DNA from: Trichuris trichiura
Lineage: Eukaryota > Nematoda > Enoplea > Trichinellida > Trichuridae
Assembly: GCA_037903355.1 (NCBI GenBank)
Contig: JBAJFE010000014.1
Span: forward strand, 1,054,001 to 1,118,000
Direction: 5' to 3'
DNA length: 64,000 nucleotides
Every line of letters starts with the position of its first letter. Position 1 is the stretch's first letter. The notes below the pieces were generated by a model. That model searched no databases and had not been told where the DNA came from. It saw only the letters and a list, made by a program, of their open reading frames with translations. The position numbers and the translations under genes are program-made. Positions 48,455-61,265 of this stretch are shown one piece after another.

Positions 48455-48580
48455 GTTCTACTTTTATTGGCGAACATGTTGGTTATCCTGTTCTGCCCTT
48501 CCCTAACCGTGCGGCAAAACATATGCATTATGTTTAGCTCTAGGTCTAGGTAAGAGCAGAACTAGATAGATGGAACTTCA
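48455..48580. repeat. Dispersed repeat family A, copy 2
   Basis: Contains CTACTTTTATTGGCGAACAT, TGTTCTGCCCTTCCC and TAGGTAAGAGCAGAAC, related to copies near 7060 and 61826. It lies between the leishmanolysin stop and the KAT5 start. Confidence 0.45.
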
Positions 48581-48836
48581 AGTAAAACTTCACACGAGAG
48601 CTTTTGTTCAGCTCAAATTTACTGGCCCAACAGGTATCACATTAATGAGTACCAAACGTTTATAAAAAGTAAAAATACATAAAGTGCTGTGTCCCAAGTG
48701 GCATGACTTCCCTTTCCACAGAACCATCCAATGTAATCTCTGCTGTTAACATTGCTTATATCAGGTGAGCAAGTGAAATTTTCGTAACGCGGATTGTTCT
48801 AAAGAATGTCGACCGTTAAACATGAAGCGATACATA

Positions 48837-51788
48837 CTAATTATGCTTTTTCACCTCGCAGATTGCTTTGCATGAGGGGCATATAAGAGTGACCCTGTGA
48901 TCATGTTGCAAATCATCTTTATGTTCGCCTCCAAACATTCGACTGAACTTAACTCGACTTCCTTCTGCCCAGCAAACTTTGAACTGAGCCACGTAGGAAA
49001 CTTTGTTTCGAAGGTACACAGGTGCATAGGCTCTCAGATGGAGATGACCGTATTCACATTTGTACTAAGAAGTGAAGCAACTAAACTTGATGCCATTTTA
49101 TGCATTGCTGTTTTCACCTCGTAGCAACCCGCTCCAAGAAAGACGCCTTGCGTTTTCTTCTTGATCGTAGAGGCATCGCATTGCAACGTTTCCACTTTTT
49201 CTTGCTCCACGCAAATAGACGACGTATTATATACTTCCAAGGCAAAGTTGTTCTCTACTTTTAAATGGAAACAATTTCATTTATAAATTTTTCATCGTTA
49301 AACGCTGAAGTCTTACAGTCCGGTTGGAAGAGATGGTTCGTGCAAGTTTTAAGTAGCTTCTCCTTGTAGTCATAAATTCCCTGAAGGGTAAGATAACTTG
49401 AAGGCGCTTTCCAAAATGAATGATTGTACCTTCCAAACTGGACAGTGATAAAAAAGTGGCTCACTTCCGGCCAAACCGATTCCAGTGTGGTCTTCAAGTG
49501 CAATTCTGGCTGTCGCATTTTCAAATAGCAGCTAAATAACGTTTGCAAATAATGTAAAGGTTAGTGAAAACTTTTTCATCACACTGCTTGAATGCATGTA
49601 GTTATGATTGGTATAAATGGACAAATGGCTGTCATAAGGTTATGAAAAAAGCGAACTTAAGAAAAAGGCTTAAGTGCATGTAAAAAATTTATTTTTTAAA
49701 CGAAGCAATCATAAATGAAAGTGAAATACCGGAACTTCTTTGTGAACCTGGCTTGTATATCTTCTCCAATCGCATGCAACCACTTGTGTGTACTCACTGT
49801 CGCATCGATACTTTTTTTCTCTCGTAATTACGTAGTCTTGCCAGTTGCAAAATGGTCGAGAAGATCCTGGCGAACCGCTGCAACGGTGCAAGCCGTTAGC
49901 GTTTCTTTTCCCACAAAATGCTAGACTTACTCAGAAGCGGTGAACAGTGATTCACAACCTTTTTTCACAAAATCGCATTTGCGGCCTTTCCCCCATTTCA
50001 GCGGCTTTGCTCCGCTAATATTGTAGCTTTGAAGAAGAAAACAGGCGGTAGTCTATCAGTACAATATTAACAGAAGATACAAACCCTAGTTTTTCCAGGA
50101 ACGCAGCCGTAAGCGTAGTAATAACTGGTCCCGGTGGATATGACATTAGATCATCCTAAAAAGAACGCTTGAAAACAGGATACTATCTGCAGTGAAATGA
50201 TTATATCTTAATTTGTGGAACCGCTTATTTCCATCTAGCCCTCGCTTTATTTGCTAAGTAGTAAAAAAAGGGCCTCTTTCCGCTGGGAACCTTTTCAGGG
50301 TTAACATGCATTTTCGTTTTCAGCAAGTTAAATCAATATCATATGTTTAAAGGGAAAAAGAATGGGACGGTGGGCACAGTAGAAACGTGTGCTTTGTCAT
50401 TTATCACAGTACAGCCACCTGAACTTTTTCCTTCGCGCTAACCGCGGAACAGAAGTGGTATCCTAAGCTAGAGATAATAAAGTTTACTTCACAGCAGCCA
50501 AAAGTTGTCCAGAGAGTAAAAGCAAGTTAAAAAATATAATTAGAAATAGGATAGTCTTCAAGTAAACTGTCAGTCTTCGTAAGCTGGCACGGAAGATACT
50601 AACTTGGTGCCAGCTTAATTCATTGTTGCAAGATCATTTTAAGAAATATACGTTCCGTTTAAAGTTTACTTCTGCAGCTACCAAATACAGCTACCAAAGC
50701 TTGCTTTTCATTTGCTTTCAAGCGGGAAGAATAATTTGCCCTATTACAATCACGTTAACAAGTTTTTTTGTTTGCATGAGCAGGATTGCGCTTCAACTTG
50801 GCCTAACCAATTTAATTTCACTGATTTCGCTTCAAATCAACTTAGCCCAGAAGCAATTAATGTCTTTGCCATACCTGTACTCACTTATACAGTTTGCCTT
50901 GTGTAAATCCAGCATTAGGTCGTATATAGAAGGAATGTGTAGTAACTAAAGAGCCAGCACGTATGTATGCCCCATACAGCGCGCGTGCACTGCGATCTGC
51001 TTACACCAAGGTAGTTTCTGTTCTCCCGAGTTTCTGTGAAGTATGCTTAATATAGAGATTGTAAGCAGAACACCTGCAAAAGCCACGTTTCTATGGCACA
51101 TGTGTAGTATGTATGCTGCATGTAGTTGCATGCAAGGAATATTTACGTCATACGCTGCTTTTTCGTGGTATGCATTGCTTATAAGTAAGATAGCGACGAC
51201 ATAAATCGTCTCTAAGGCATCTAGGATGCAGTATCTACGGTAAATGTAAGTGCACGCACGGGATATTCATGGAATCTATGACATGTAAAGAAAATATTTA
51301 TTATATCTATTATCTCTACCGCATGCATGTAATGTCTAAGCTGAATATACTTTCATAGAGTCAATATTTTGTGTATGTGCCGTATAAATAAGTTATACAT
51401 TGCTTGTAAGCGGGATATTTGTGATGTACAGAATCTCCAGCCACACATTTAATATCTACGGCGTATATTCTTGTCTGCAGGATATATCTATGACGTATAT
51501 GATATGCACGTGGTACGCTGCATGTGTACCATAGGGACACTAGATATTACAAGCACCTTTATAAGCAATCTATACCACATGTTACATGAAAACCCCGGAC
51601 GTTACCTCCTAACTTGCATGTGCAATTGACCCCTACTAATCCCCAAATATAGGTAGCGCTTGCGAGTTTGAGTGCCGTAGACGGCTTATAACGCTGGACC
51701 TACTAAACTAAGAACACCCCCAACTGTACAGTTATAGCCTCTTCCACGACCCAACTATAGTTTACAGAGGTGTATATATCCTTTATTA

Positions 51789-51885
<97 letters not shown>

Positions 51886-51966
51886 TGGTTGTAAGGTCTT
51901 CTACGGATATCAACGCACTCAACTTTTTAATGTTCAAAGCTTTCGGCACGCTCTAGTTCTGTCGTC

Positions 51967-52009
<43 letters not shown>

Positions 52010-53942
52010 CCGTTTACTCGAAAACGTACACTCCGCTCAGCTTTCTTCTATTCCGTACCGTCTTTCCGTTTACCGTTCCGTTTGTAACTGGCATCGTCGC
52101 TGCACGTTGGATGAAAACAAATCCAGCAGCGACACCAGCTGCTTACCACATATAGCATAAATACTGCAGAGATACTGCATGTATGGCTGTAGACCCCGTA
52201 TGTCACAAAGATCCCATTTATAAGCAATGCATAACGTGTGTATGCTATGTATACACTAAATACTCCCTCTATGAAAGTACAACGAAAGTATATAAAACGT
52301 AGATACTAAGTGTAAGCCATGGAGAGGATTGACGTAATGTTTTCTTTAAGCCATTCACATGTCATAAATTCAACGAATATCTCATGGATGCAGTTATGCA
52401 CATCACTAATACTACATCTATCCCCTAGAGACTGCTAATGCCGTAGTTATCCTAGTTATAAGCAATCTGGGCTACGTAGAAGCAACAAAGAACGTAAATA
52501 TTCCTCACATGCAAGTACATACAGCATACGTACTACATGTGTACCAAAGAAACCGTAGCTTTTGCCAGTATTCTGTTTAACGGCAAAGTGTGCTATGTGA
52601 ACGCTGTAAGTTTCATGAATACCTTGTATGCATATCAATTTATTTTGACCGTAAGTTCGCAGAAGTTTGTCACCACTGATAATTATCAGTCCAATAATTA
52701 AAACATATTAGAAATAAATCGGTTTTAACAGAGGGACGGCATGGCTCTATAGTGAAAGTTCAAAGAAAAAAGGGGAAGAAACAGGGCATTCAAGAGGCTG
52801 CCTTCGTCAGCTTGAGAGGGGAATGGCTCTTACCTCCGGTGAGCTCAGTTTCTTTCCCCTTTCTTCCCTAATTATGAAGCGACAGTTCCATACGGTACCT
52901 TTTCCAGTGAAAATCTACACGCTCATAACGAGACATCCGCTTTTCAATTAAGTACTAGCTCTTAAACAAGAGATGTACATGGGTTTTCCCGTTTGTATTT
53001 GGCCATAAAACGAGTCAAAAAAGTGAAAAAACTTTAATGTCGTTCAAGGGCATAAAAACCAAACAAAAGTCAGGCGTGACTTTTAACTTTTGTTTGGTTT
53101 TTATGCCCTTGAACGACATTAAAGTTTTTTCACTTTTTTGACTCGTTTTATGGCCAAATACAAACGGGAAAACCCATGTACATCTCTTGTTCAACAACCG
53201 AACCCGTTACAAGCCATGCGCCTTTATAACTAGCTCTTAGCCTAAAATATTCAAAGTCATGAAATTCTCTATAGCGTATCCTGCTGGTGGTGACTACAAC
53301 TAAAAGTTGTGAATACTGCTCATCAGTATTAGCATCATAAGTAAACAAGTTTGAACTGACGATCATGTTGCAGATTTCAGTTTTCTCTAGCAGCTCCATA
53401 TACGCCTTACGTTTAAAGCGAAATGAAGGCGATGAATACCACGGGGATGGCCAAAACTTTCTATTTTATCGAAAATGATCTTACTCGAAATAGACTGCTT
53501 CAAGCTTTTCTCTGAAAAAGTGACAACTTTGATGACATGACGCCAAAGCGAATTAAAGCGGAAGAAATTCTAAAATTTTTTTACCAGCTTTAACAATTTT
53601 GGCATTCATTAACGGTCATGCATCAGGTTATCGTCAGCGAGAAAAAGTTAAAAATCGGTTGCTGAAAGTTTACCGCATAGTGTAGCTTCTTCCAGTGAAC
53701 TGAGTCAGTATTACATTCTCCTGGAGCCCAGCTTGGTATCACCACCCTATTTTCAATCTCAGCTCCCTCCATATTAAAGCACTCAAAGTTTTCTTCAGCG
53801 ATTTCCTGAAAGTTTCGCTGCCATTAACACTGAAGTCAGATCTTGGATGCATTTAATTTGTACTTTTGCTGCTTCCACAAAGAAGTTGTCGTCTTTTTGT
53901 TTTAAGAAAGGGCTATAATGCACATCATCAGTGGGAAAAGCA
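48837..53942 (-). CDS. Leishmanolysin-like (M8) metallopeptidase, 3' part
   Basis: Exons resolved on -: 53942-53864 (less certain), 53805-53674, 50155-50085, 50026-49931, 49877-49748, 49531-49430, 49380-49317, 49257-49118, 49064-48837; phases agree throughout. Landmarks are FECFNMEGAEIEN and DSVHWKK (the HW motif holding the third zinc ligand), DDLMSYPPG..ITTLTAAFLEKLGY, KWGKGRKCDFVKKGC, the Cys-rich SRPFCNW..KKYRCDSEYTQVVACDW, YHCPVWK, NTSSICVEQEK, FLGAGCYE and ICPSCKAIC near the end. These match the leishmanolysin-like peptidase family, which are secreted or membrane zinc proteases of the metzincin type. The HExxH exon was not found and should lie further right, so the gene is partial here. 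A 3.5 kb intron (50156-53673) holds repeats. The last codons (VKKHN*) could instead be a retained intron start. Confidence 0.85.
51783..51884. repeat. (ATT)n microsatellite
   Basis: About 100 bp of near-perfect trinucleotide repeat, continued after an 83-bp interruption at 51968-52008. Confidence 0.97.
51885..51967 (-). mobile_element. Foldback/hammerhead-family fragment inside (ATT)n
   Basis: GGTTGTAAGGTCTTCTACGG and ATATCAACGCACTCAAC match the 21901-22239 element. The - strand core reads CTGACGA..GTGCCGAAAGC with a poorly paired stem II. It splits one microsatellite into two, so it inserted into, or brought along, ATT repeats. Confidence 0.6.
51968..52008. repeat. (ATT)n microsatellite, second block
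   Basis: About 41 bp of trinucleotide repeat, distal to the inserted fragment. Confidence 0.95.
52965..53191. mobile_element. Foldback element, third subfamily
   Basis: Near-perfect hairpin centred at about 53078 with arms of about 100 bp: AACAAGAGATGTACATGGG at the start and CCCATGTACATCTCTTGTT at the end. The arm sequence (AAAACGAGTCAAAAAA, AACCAAACAAA) is shared with 28630-28750 and 29290-29400. The hammerhead-like part seen there is missing at this hairpin's loop. It lies in the leishmanolysin intron. Confidence 0.8.
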
Positions 53943-55545
53943 CTTAAATTTTAAAATTTCTTTGCCTCATGGTTTTCCGGTTGAACACCTACAATGGTAA
54001 CAGAATTAAATATTTGCAGCCCCAGAAGAGGTACCATCTTCGAGAACAGGAAAGCAGCTTCATATTACTCTATTTATTACTAAGGTGATCATCTAATTAA
54101 CCAGTCTGAAGCTGAATTTAAAAATATTCTTTAACGCAAAATGTTCACCTTATTTTGCTTCTAAGTTGAGCGAGATAAATGCGCCAGTGCATACGTAACA
54201 CAATGTATAACTTATACACGCTAGGCATGGATGCTGGAAGCGCTTTAAGTGCGTTAACCCGAAAAGCCACCTAATTTTCTTCAAAAAAAGGCTGGTTGGT
54301 TTTAATGATAAATCCTTTATGCTCCTTCAAAGTATTCTTCTAGCATTTTTCTGACAAAAGGTTTTATTAATAAGTTGACAAAAGAATGCATATTGGATTT
54401 GCTGAAGGTCAACAATGAAATATGGCTAAAAAAACAAAAACTGTTTTGAAATTGTTGGCTCAAAAGAGAAAAAAGTCGAAATTTTTTAAAGCCACTTTAG
54501 GCTCAAGAAAGAGCAGACAGTTGCATGCAAATTTGCAGTCGCTTACATTTCGGAAGCAGATGTTTGAAAGGCAGAATACCAATCACTTTGCATTTCAAAA
54601 GTGCTTAGTTAAGCAAAATGTCCTCTTGCTTGTTACAATGCCGTTTAGATTGCTGATAAAAGCGATAAATAGGTTGTCCGCTACCATTTTTCTGATTTGA
54701 GAACCGCTTATACATGTCAGAGGCAATGTAGAAATCAGGCATTCTACAGAATGTCCAGAATCTATGGGCAATGTATGAAACACTTAATATTTTACACGTT
54801 TCCTAGGCATTTTATACAATGCATAATGGCAAACCGGCAACGTACTAAATAAGGTCGCTTTGCCTATGCCCCTGCAAGCCTACAGGACAAAGTGTGCTGT
54901 TCTTTTTTTACTTTGGTAGCAATACTTTCGTTATATCTTAGCTTGGGCTTACGCTATGGATGAACAGAATAGTCGGCAAAGATGAGAGAAGATTGAATGT
55001 TTCAGCCGTTGAACCTTGCCGGCTATCGTGCTTTGCTCTAGCCATAGCCTAAGTCAAAATATAAAGACATCACAGACAAAATTTAGCGAGAAAACAGCAC
55101 AGGTATCGCCGTTGTAGGTTTTCGGGAGCATGTGTAACAAGCGCTTAAATGTTTCATCTGCCAAAATGCAACTCACTTTGCCTAAGTATTATTTGGCATT
55201 CTATATATTGGTAGCGAAAGTTTATAGCATTTTAAAGAATGCAGACATTTCATACTTTGCCTAGAAACGTTACGTTTTCCGTAGAATGCCGACATTTCGT
55301 ACACTGCGTATACCTACAGCATCTACGAAGCAGATCAATGAGAATTGGCTAGACAATACAAAGCGGAATTCCTGATGCGAATGTGACGCAACTCGCACGT
55401 GGGATGGAAGTTTTGTTGGAAATGATGAAAATGAAATTTTCAGAGCGGTACCATTACCGCTGCTGTTACAGTTAAAGTTCAAACTTCATCTTTATCCTTT
55501 ATTTTACGAATTAAGCTTTTGCATACTTTCATCAGAGACAACATA

Positions 55546-55630
55546 CAGTAGAACCTCCGAAGTTGACCACCTCCTATGTTGACCAGTTTTTCCCAATCCC
55601 TTGGGTGGTCAACTTGTGGAGGTTCTACTG
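55546..55630. mobile_element. 85-bp pogo/Tigger-type MITE
   Basis: TA-flanked, with CAGTAGAACCTCCGAAGTTG at the left and ..AACTTGTGGAGGTTCTACTG at the right. It is almost entirely palindromic; same family as 15164-15444. Confidence 0.85.
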
Positions 55631-57293
55631 TAATTGATTTATTAGTTAATGAGAGTTTCCGTGTCAGCTGAAGCAAAATTTAATTTGCCTCCTAATTCAA
55701 TTCAGCATTAATGACTTTTAAAAATCTGACGTTTATTATTTCCTGTGTGCATGTATACATCTTGTTTGCTCGTTTTGTTTTACTGATATCAAAACTTATG
55801 GTCGTAAGGACAATAATCAACTTCTAACTGGTTTATCTGTTGCCACTATATTTAGAGCAGTACAGCTCTTATCTCGTTGCTAATGGAATTACGGAATGTG
55901 ATTTTTTTTAACTCACTGAATTGTATATTGAGTTGATTATAATTTAGACTGAAATTAATTCCATTAAATAGACAAAATCATCATAGATTTAATTGCTAGT
56001 CGGTCGCGTAAACTTACTAATCCATGCAACAATGCATGCATAAGCCAGGCTAATATTTCCTGTTCTGTTAATGGTTGAACTGTGAATCTAGTACCTAGAT
56101 GCAACCTTCCTACGACCGACCTGAAACGAAAACATGTTTTCCGTTATGCAAAGTATCTGTCACCTGTTCGTTTCTGTTCTCGTGCAAATTTCCATAGCCA
56201 TGAACGGCTTGTCTGCATAACGGGAAGCAGGCGGGGTTATTATCATTAAAAAATGGGTACCATTTTTTGGCTTCAGCTGAATTAGTACGCTTTAAATGTG
56301 AAGCGAAGTTCATTCCTCTCACTGTGGTATCGTTGAATCCGATATTTTTGAAGTCGCAATCCCAAATACTGAAATTTATTTCACAGTTTCATATTTGAAA
56401 TAATTTAATGCATCATTCACAGAAAATGTGAAAACTTTACTGCTGCATGCTTTACAACTAACATATAAGGTTTCTCGGAAGCAGTGCTAATCATTATTGG
56501 TAACTGCCCAATAAGCATAGAGCACAGAATGAAGCTGAAGTTAGTTGTCACTTCAATCGTTTTAAGGTGGCTCAGCTGAGCTGACCTTGTCATAACTTGT
56601 GATTACAGGAAAATCGCAAGCATGGATTTTGTTTGCCCTTATCTTAAAAAGTACAAAAACATTCGTATCTATTCCAGGGTAGGAACTGAATTTTAAAACA
56701 ACAAAGTTAATAAAAAGATTGAGCAGATAGGAAGCATCGATCAAAAATTAACTGATTTTCCGATTTCACCGTTTAACCTATTCGTGAAATGAAGAAATTC
56801 AGTTTCACATTATTTAACATATCTGCTCACCTTGGACGAAACGCATAGTACTCCGTAAATGTAATTGTTTCGTCAACGTGTTGAACGAACTTCTCGACAA
56901 TTCTCTACATAAAAAATTATTGCTGCGATAAATGAGAACAAGTATTGCTTAAGAAATCTACATGCAAGGAATGGAAGGAAATGCTTTTGCTTTGATAATT
57001 TTTGCATTCCATGGAACAGCAATAATCCAAACTTTTACATCACCAAATTGGGTTCTAACTGGTCATCCACTATCGAAACGTTAGTAAAAATCTTAATTGA
57101 TGTTTAGCCGACTGCCTAATTTTGCTGCAAAAGACTAATTCGTCGCCCTACAGATAATGGCTGAAAGCTTAGTTAGGATAACTTGCTAGTTTAAATTTGC
57201 AAAGGTACTAAAAAACTAAGATCTGAATGAATGTGTTTCATGGAACTTCACTAGCATTCTGTAACAGGTGCCGTAAGTCTTTATTATAAAGTG

Positions 57294-57489
57294 ATTTTAC
57301 GGTACGACCGGTTGATGGTAAGTGAAGCTTTTACTCCTTAGCTTTCAGGACCGCTCTTGACCCGTCCTCAGGGGTAAACTTTTTACCGGATTAATGTTTA
57401 CCGCTCAGGACGGGTCAAGAACGGTCCTTAAAGCTAAGAAATAAAAGCCTCACCATCAACCGGTCGTACCGCAAAAAAAGCCTTATAAT
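57294..57489. mobile_element. Foldback element with hammerhead-like cores
   Basis: Hairpin: TTTTACGGTACGACCGGTTG at the left returns as CAACCGGTCGTACCG at the right. Cores near the loop are CTGAGGACGGGTCAAGAG..GTCCTGAAAGC (-, 57338-57372) and CTCAGGACGGGTCAAGAACG (+, from 57404). Both have drifted from consensus, so it is an old copy. Confidence 0.65.
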
Positions 57490-59601
57490 GGAACATCCTC
57501 ATGACAATTGAGAACTTATTTTACCTTGCTCATCTGACCAATTATTAACCTTTAGAATACGTGGGTTTCAGTGAGTGAGGTGTACGTTTTCATGTTGACA
57601 ATACCTAGCTTGATAAGCATTTTATTGAGAAAATATTTTCCAAAACTTTCCAAAACTATCTTGCCTGATTTTCAGCAAGGTAAATGTCTACAAAAGTTTA
57701 TTTTTTGTAGACGTCAAGGATGGAAAAAGACTATTCCGAAAAGCTATGCCACAAAGTGTGAAGGCAAGTAAACAGGTTATTTCAGTGAAAAAACATGAAA
57801 TTTTACCAGGTGTCAGCGTTATCGGCATTAGTAAAGTCAGCAATGCATGCCCTTAATCAGCCGTGCTCAACTGTAAAACGATATGCAACGTAATTCGGCG
57901 TACATATGCATATGTGCAACTGATGATGCCTTTTTGCATAACAATGGTGGTTTTTTCTTCTCATAGAGAACCTTTATTCATACAGCAATTAGAGCTGTCA
58001 CGTTCGTGCGTATATTAAAGAAGACACTGGGTGATAGTGAGTGCTTTAAAATGAGCGTCTGATCTTTGGTGTTAACCCCACTGACCGGTGTCCTACATAC
58101 TAACAATGTTGATAAACGTGATAGCCGCTAGGGAGAAATCGTGAATCATTTAGAAGGTTGTAGTGCTTACTAATTTCTTAATGCATGACTACATTAAACC
58201 TGTTTGCGTGAGTTCGGGTATGAAAGCTTATATATGCTTTACGAAAGCTTCATATTCAAGGAGAAAGTAGGATAAGTTAGATGCATAGTAGGAAAAGTTA
58301 CCTTGAATTCTTCCGTTGCGTTCGGCGACACAAAAGCCCTGAACTCAATTCAACTTTTAATATTTTTTCCAGTAAGAAGTTTCCTGTTGTTGCTACTTAT
58401 CGATGTCCGGGGAGTACTTGACATCCAATTTCAGACAAAGGCTTTGTGAGAAAACCAGTATTAGCAATAAAAAAATCAGTTTTCGCAACTGTTCGCCGTA
58501 ATATGAGCAATTTTTCATTGTCCCTTAAATAAAGTATAAGACGTAACATCGTCGTAACATTACTGCTCACCAATCTAATTGAATTTCAGATGTTGAGTAC
58601 AGTAAATTTCTGCGTGTGTTAGAAATCTTACTCAACTATTAATAACAGAAAAATAGAAGACCATGCGCTTGTCACTGCCAGTTTAAAGTGCCTGTAGTGG
58701 CAGTTTTAAGCTGCAAGGCTTTCTTAATGTGCCTTAAGTTCTTGTCAAGGATGCGTGCATGCTGTTTAAAGCCGTCCACATTTGCTGATAATGAGTCATA
58801 TCCATTTCCACAAGGTCACATTAAAGAAGAGAAGAATGTATTTCTACTTTCCGCTTGTCATAGTCCACCTGCCTTTTGGTAGGCACTTTTCTTTTAGTTC
58901 AAAGCACTAAAAACGGTTACTGAAGATTAAAGAAACCAGATTAGAGTTTAGTCCAGTATGCCTCTGCATTAAATAGGACGAGAGGGTTTCTAACGTTTCT
59001 CATTGTGGTAACACGAATTCTCTTCATTGTTTATGTTTACACAGCCTTCATCAATGCATTTTAGCAGCAAACAGTTCTGACGAGTTGCAGCGTACAGCTT
59101 TCATGTAATGAAGTCGGATGACCAGTAATACTTTAACTTTTAGAAATTGCTGCAGAAATATTTTTAAAGCGTAGTCATCCGTGATATAACTAACCAATAA
59201 GGTTGCTAATAAACTTTTTAGTATTTATATTTCGTTAAGGAAACTGCTATTTTACTGTCAATTTTGCTTGGAGAAAAATATCAGAACTTTTTAATTTTGT
59301 ATCATCAGTCGTCACTGTGAAGCGTTAAGATCATGCAGTACGGTATTTTAAGCTGTCGATCTGTCGCGTCTGATGCAAAGGCTGCGAGTATTTTTTTAAA
59401 ATAAACGTGTTACAAAACAAGAAGATTGCCGTAATAACTGATGCGAATACAGGATCACGTTCTCAACAGCCACCCCTACAAACTTATTCGTGTGCTAATA
59501 TTTCTTTGGGGATACAATCAGTCTATTACAAAACAAATAGGTGGTCCTGCAAATAAATACGAAGTCATGAACGTACCATGCATTAAAGATGCCGATCGTC
59601 T

Positions 59602-59636
<35 letters not shown>
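59602..59636. repeat. (TA)n microsatellite
   Basis: Alternating TA run with one G interruption. Confidence 0.95.
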
Positions 59637-59723
59637 TCATCCTTTCATAAAAACATGCGCACTGCTGGCTATTTTCTAACAAGCGCAGGTCCTGAAGGAT
59701 ACGATTGCTGAATACGATCCGTC

Positions 59724-59800
59724 TCTCTTCGCTTGATGGAATAAGTCTTGTGGCGGCTTCAGCGAAGCCGCTACAAGACTTATTCCATCAAGCGAAGAGA
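59724..59800. repeat. Near-perfect 37-bp hairpin
   Basis: The left arm starts TCTCTTCGCTTGATGGAATA and the right arm ends TATTCCATCAAGCGAAGAGA, with a 3-nt loop (AGC) and one mismatch (a G-T wobble in RNA). No promoter or gene is attached. Confidence 0.85.
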
Positions 59801-60344
59801 AGGCAAAGACAGCTCCCTATAACAATGTTTTTAAACAAAGCTCTGGCAGCTGCGAAGACTAGCATTTTAAGGCGAGAAGCTTAGCTACCAACAAGTTCAA
59901 GAAACTTGTTGACTGGGAGTTCTCCAGGAGATCTGCGCCCAGCTAGAGAAAGTGGATAAATTGATTCATGATGCCCCAAACGTTTCTGCCGTAGACGTGG
60001 ATGTGTTCTGTGTGCTTTTCGCTATTTCTGCTTAAATGCGCCTATGTATTTTATATTTCCCCTGCTCTATACCCATTCCGCGTACTAGTACATTGCTTAG
60101 CTCATTAAAACAAGGCGTTTAAAGGAACACCATTTTACTTTCATCCTTTCTTGTATCTAACAGCCTGGACTCTGATGGCTACCCTATCGGATAAGCGCAG
60201 TCTCATTAATGTCTTTATCTCGTAGCTAGATTCCGTAATACCAAGCTTCGAATGATCACTAGTATGATAACCGTTCCTGAAGGAATTCAAGCGGACAGGA
60301 CGAAATACGCAGCTAGAAGATAAGATATTTGGCCTTTTTCATAA

Positions 60345-60417
60345 GGTATCCTATATAACGCGGTAAAATGCTCAAAACGTTGGACGAATTAACCGCGGAT
60401 AACGAGGGCCGCCTGTA
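60345..60417. mobile_element. Remnant end of the pogo-like element
   Basis: Contains ACCGCGGATAACGAGGGCC, the right terminus of the 43305-44810 element, with changes in the last bases (GCCTGTA). No matching left end was found nearby. Confidence 0.6.
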
Positions 60418-61265
60418 TATTCATTTCACGCTGAAGAACCATAAAGACAAGTCTGAAGGCTTTGTGTACGCAATAAAACCTTTATTCACAATGGTTAGAC
60501 AAGCAGACAATATATAACGAAATTATACGGACGCGTAAACAGCTATATTGCCTATGAGAAACGATAGTATACAGTACTGATAAAATCAGACTGGTCTGAT
60601 CACGTTACACAAGGGATGGAACCATTCTTGTGTTACCGATTTATACAGGCACAGCACTGAGAGTTTGACTAGGAGCTTTTATTGGCAAGCACGCAAACCT
60701 AAGGCAAAGTAGGGGAGCTCAGAGAAAGCGACAGGAGAGCTTGAAAAAGCAGTAATGGAAGGTAATCACTATGGATTGCTGACTTACAACTTAAAAGAAC
60801 TGCAGGATGTGAGCTGTCGTAAACTCACGTTACGTTATTTTTCATCGATAAAAATCGTCAGCTGTTTGGCCGCCTACATTCTTCTAGCAGCTTTAGAAGA
60901 TATGATTTTGGGATTGTTTCATTTGGCATCCAGCTTAGAGTGCAGGCGGCTACTTGAATCAACCAAGTAACCACGGGCAGTCTAAGCTTAAGACCAGCCA
61001 TTAGTTTAAGCTGCTTGCGATGACGAAGACTAATGGGCTTTACTTTGATTACATCTGCAATATCCACCCAGCATTTGATAAAAAAGACATCTAGTTTTAT
61101 CAATATTATAGGTCTGGTTCTTGAAAGCCCAGCAAACAACCGGTTGTACCGCATGAAATCCACGTACCTGCCCAGAAAAGTACTGGCCATTTTGTCTTGC
61201 CTTTATTGCACACGCCTTCGCCCAAGCCGAGATATGATGCCATATGTTTATGTTTAGGTTTAGAC

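Larger units (their letters stand above)
50960..52640. repeat. Degenerate large inverted repeat in leishmanolysin intron
   Basis: Left blocks such as GCACATGTGTAGTATGTATG..GGAATATTTACGTCA (about 51095-51150) return inverted at about 52490-52545. A TTATAAGCAAT motif recurs (inverted at 51167 and 51400, forward at 51558, 52217 and 52456) with GTATGC-rich spacers, suggesting old satellite-like units of about 140-240 bp. The centre is an (ATT)n tract. No coding frame. Confidence 0.55.

Noticed and set aside
51755..52087. Poly-Asn and poly-Ile open frames
   Set aside because: They are translations of the (ATT)n microsatellite.
54700..55310. Possible inverted repeat (GGCATTCTA..AATGC blocks on both sides)
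   Set aside because: Matches are short and interrupted, so they could not be distinguished from AT-rich background by eye.
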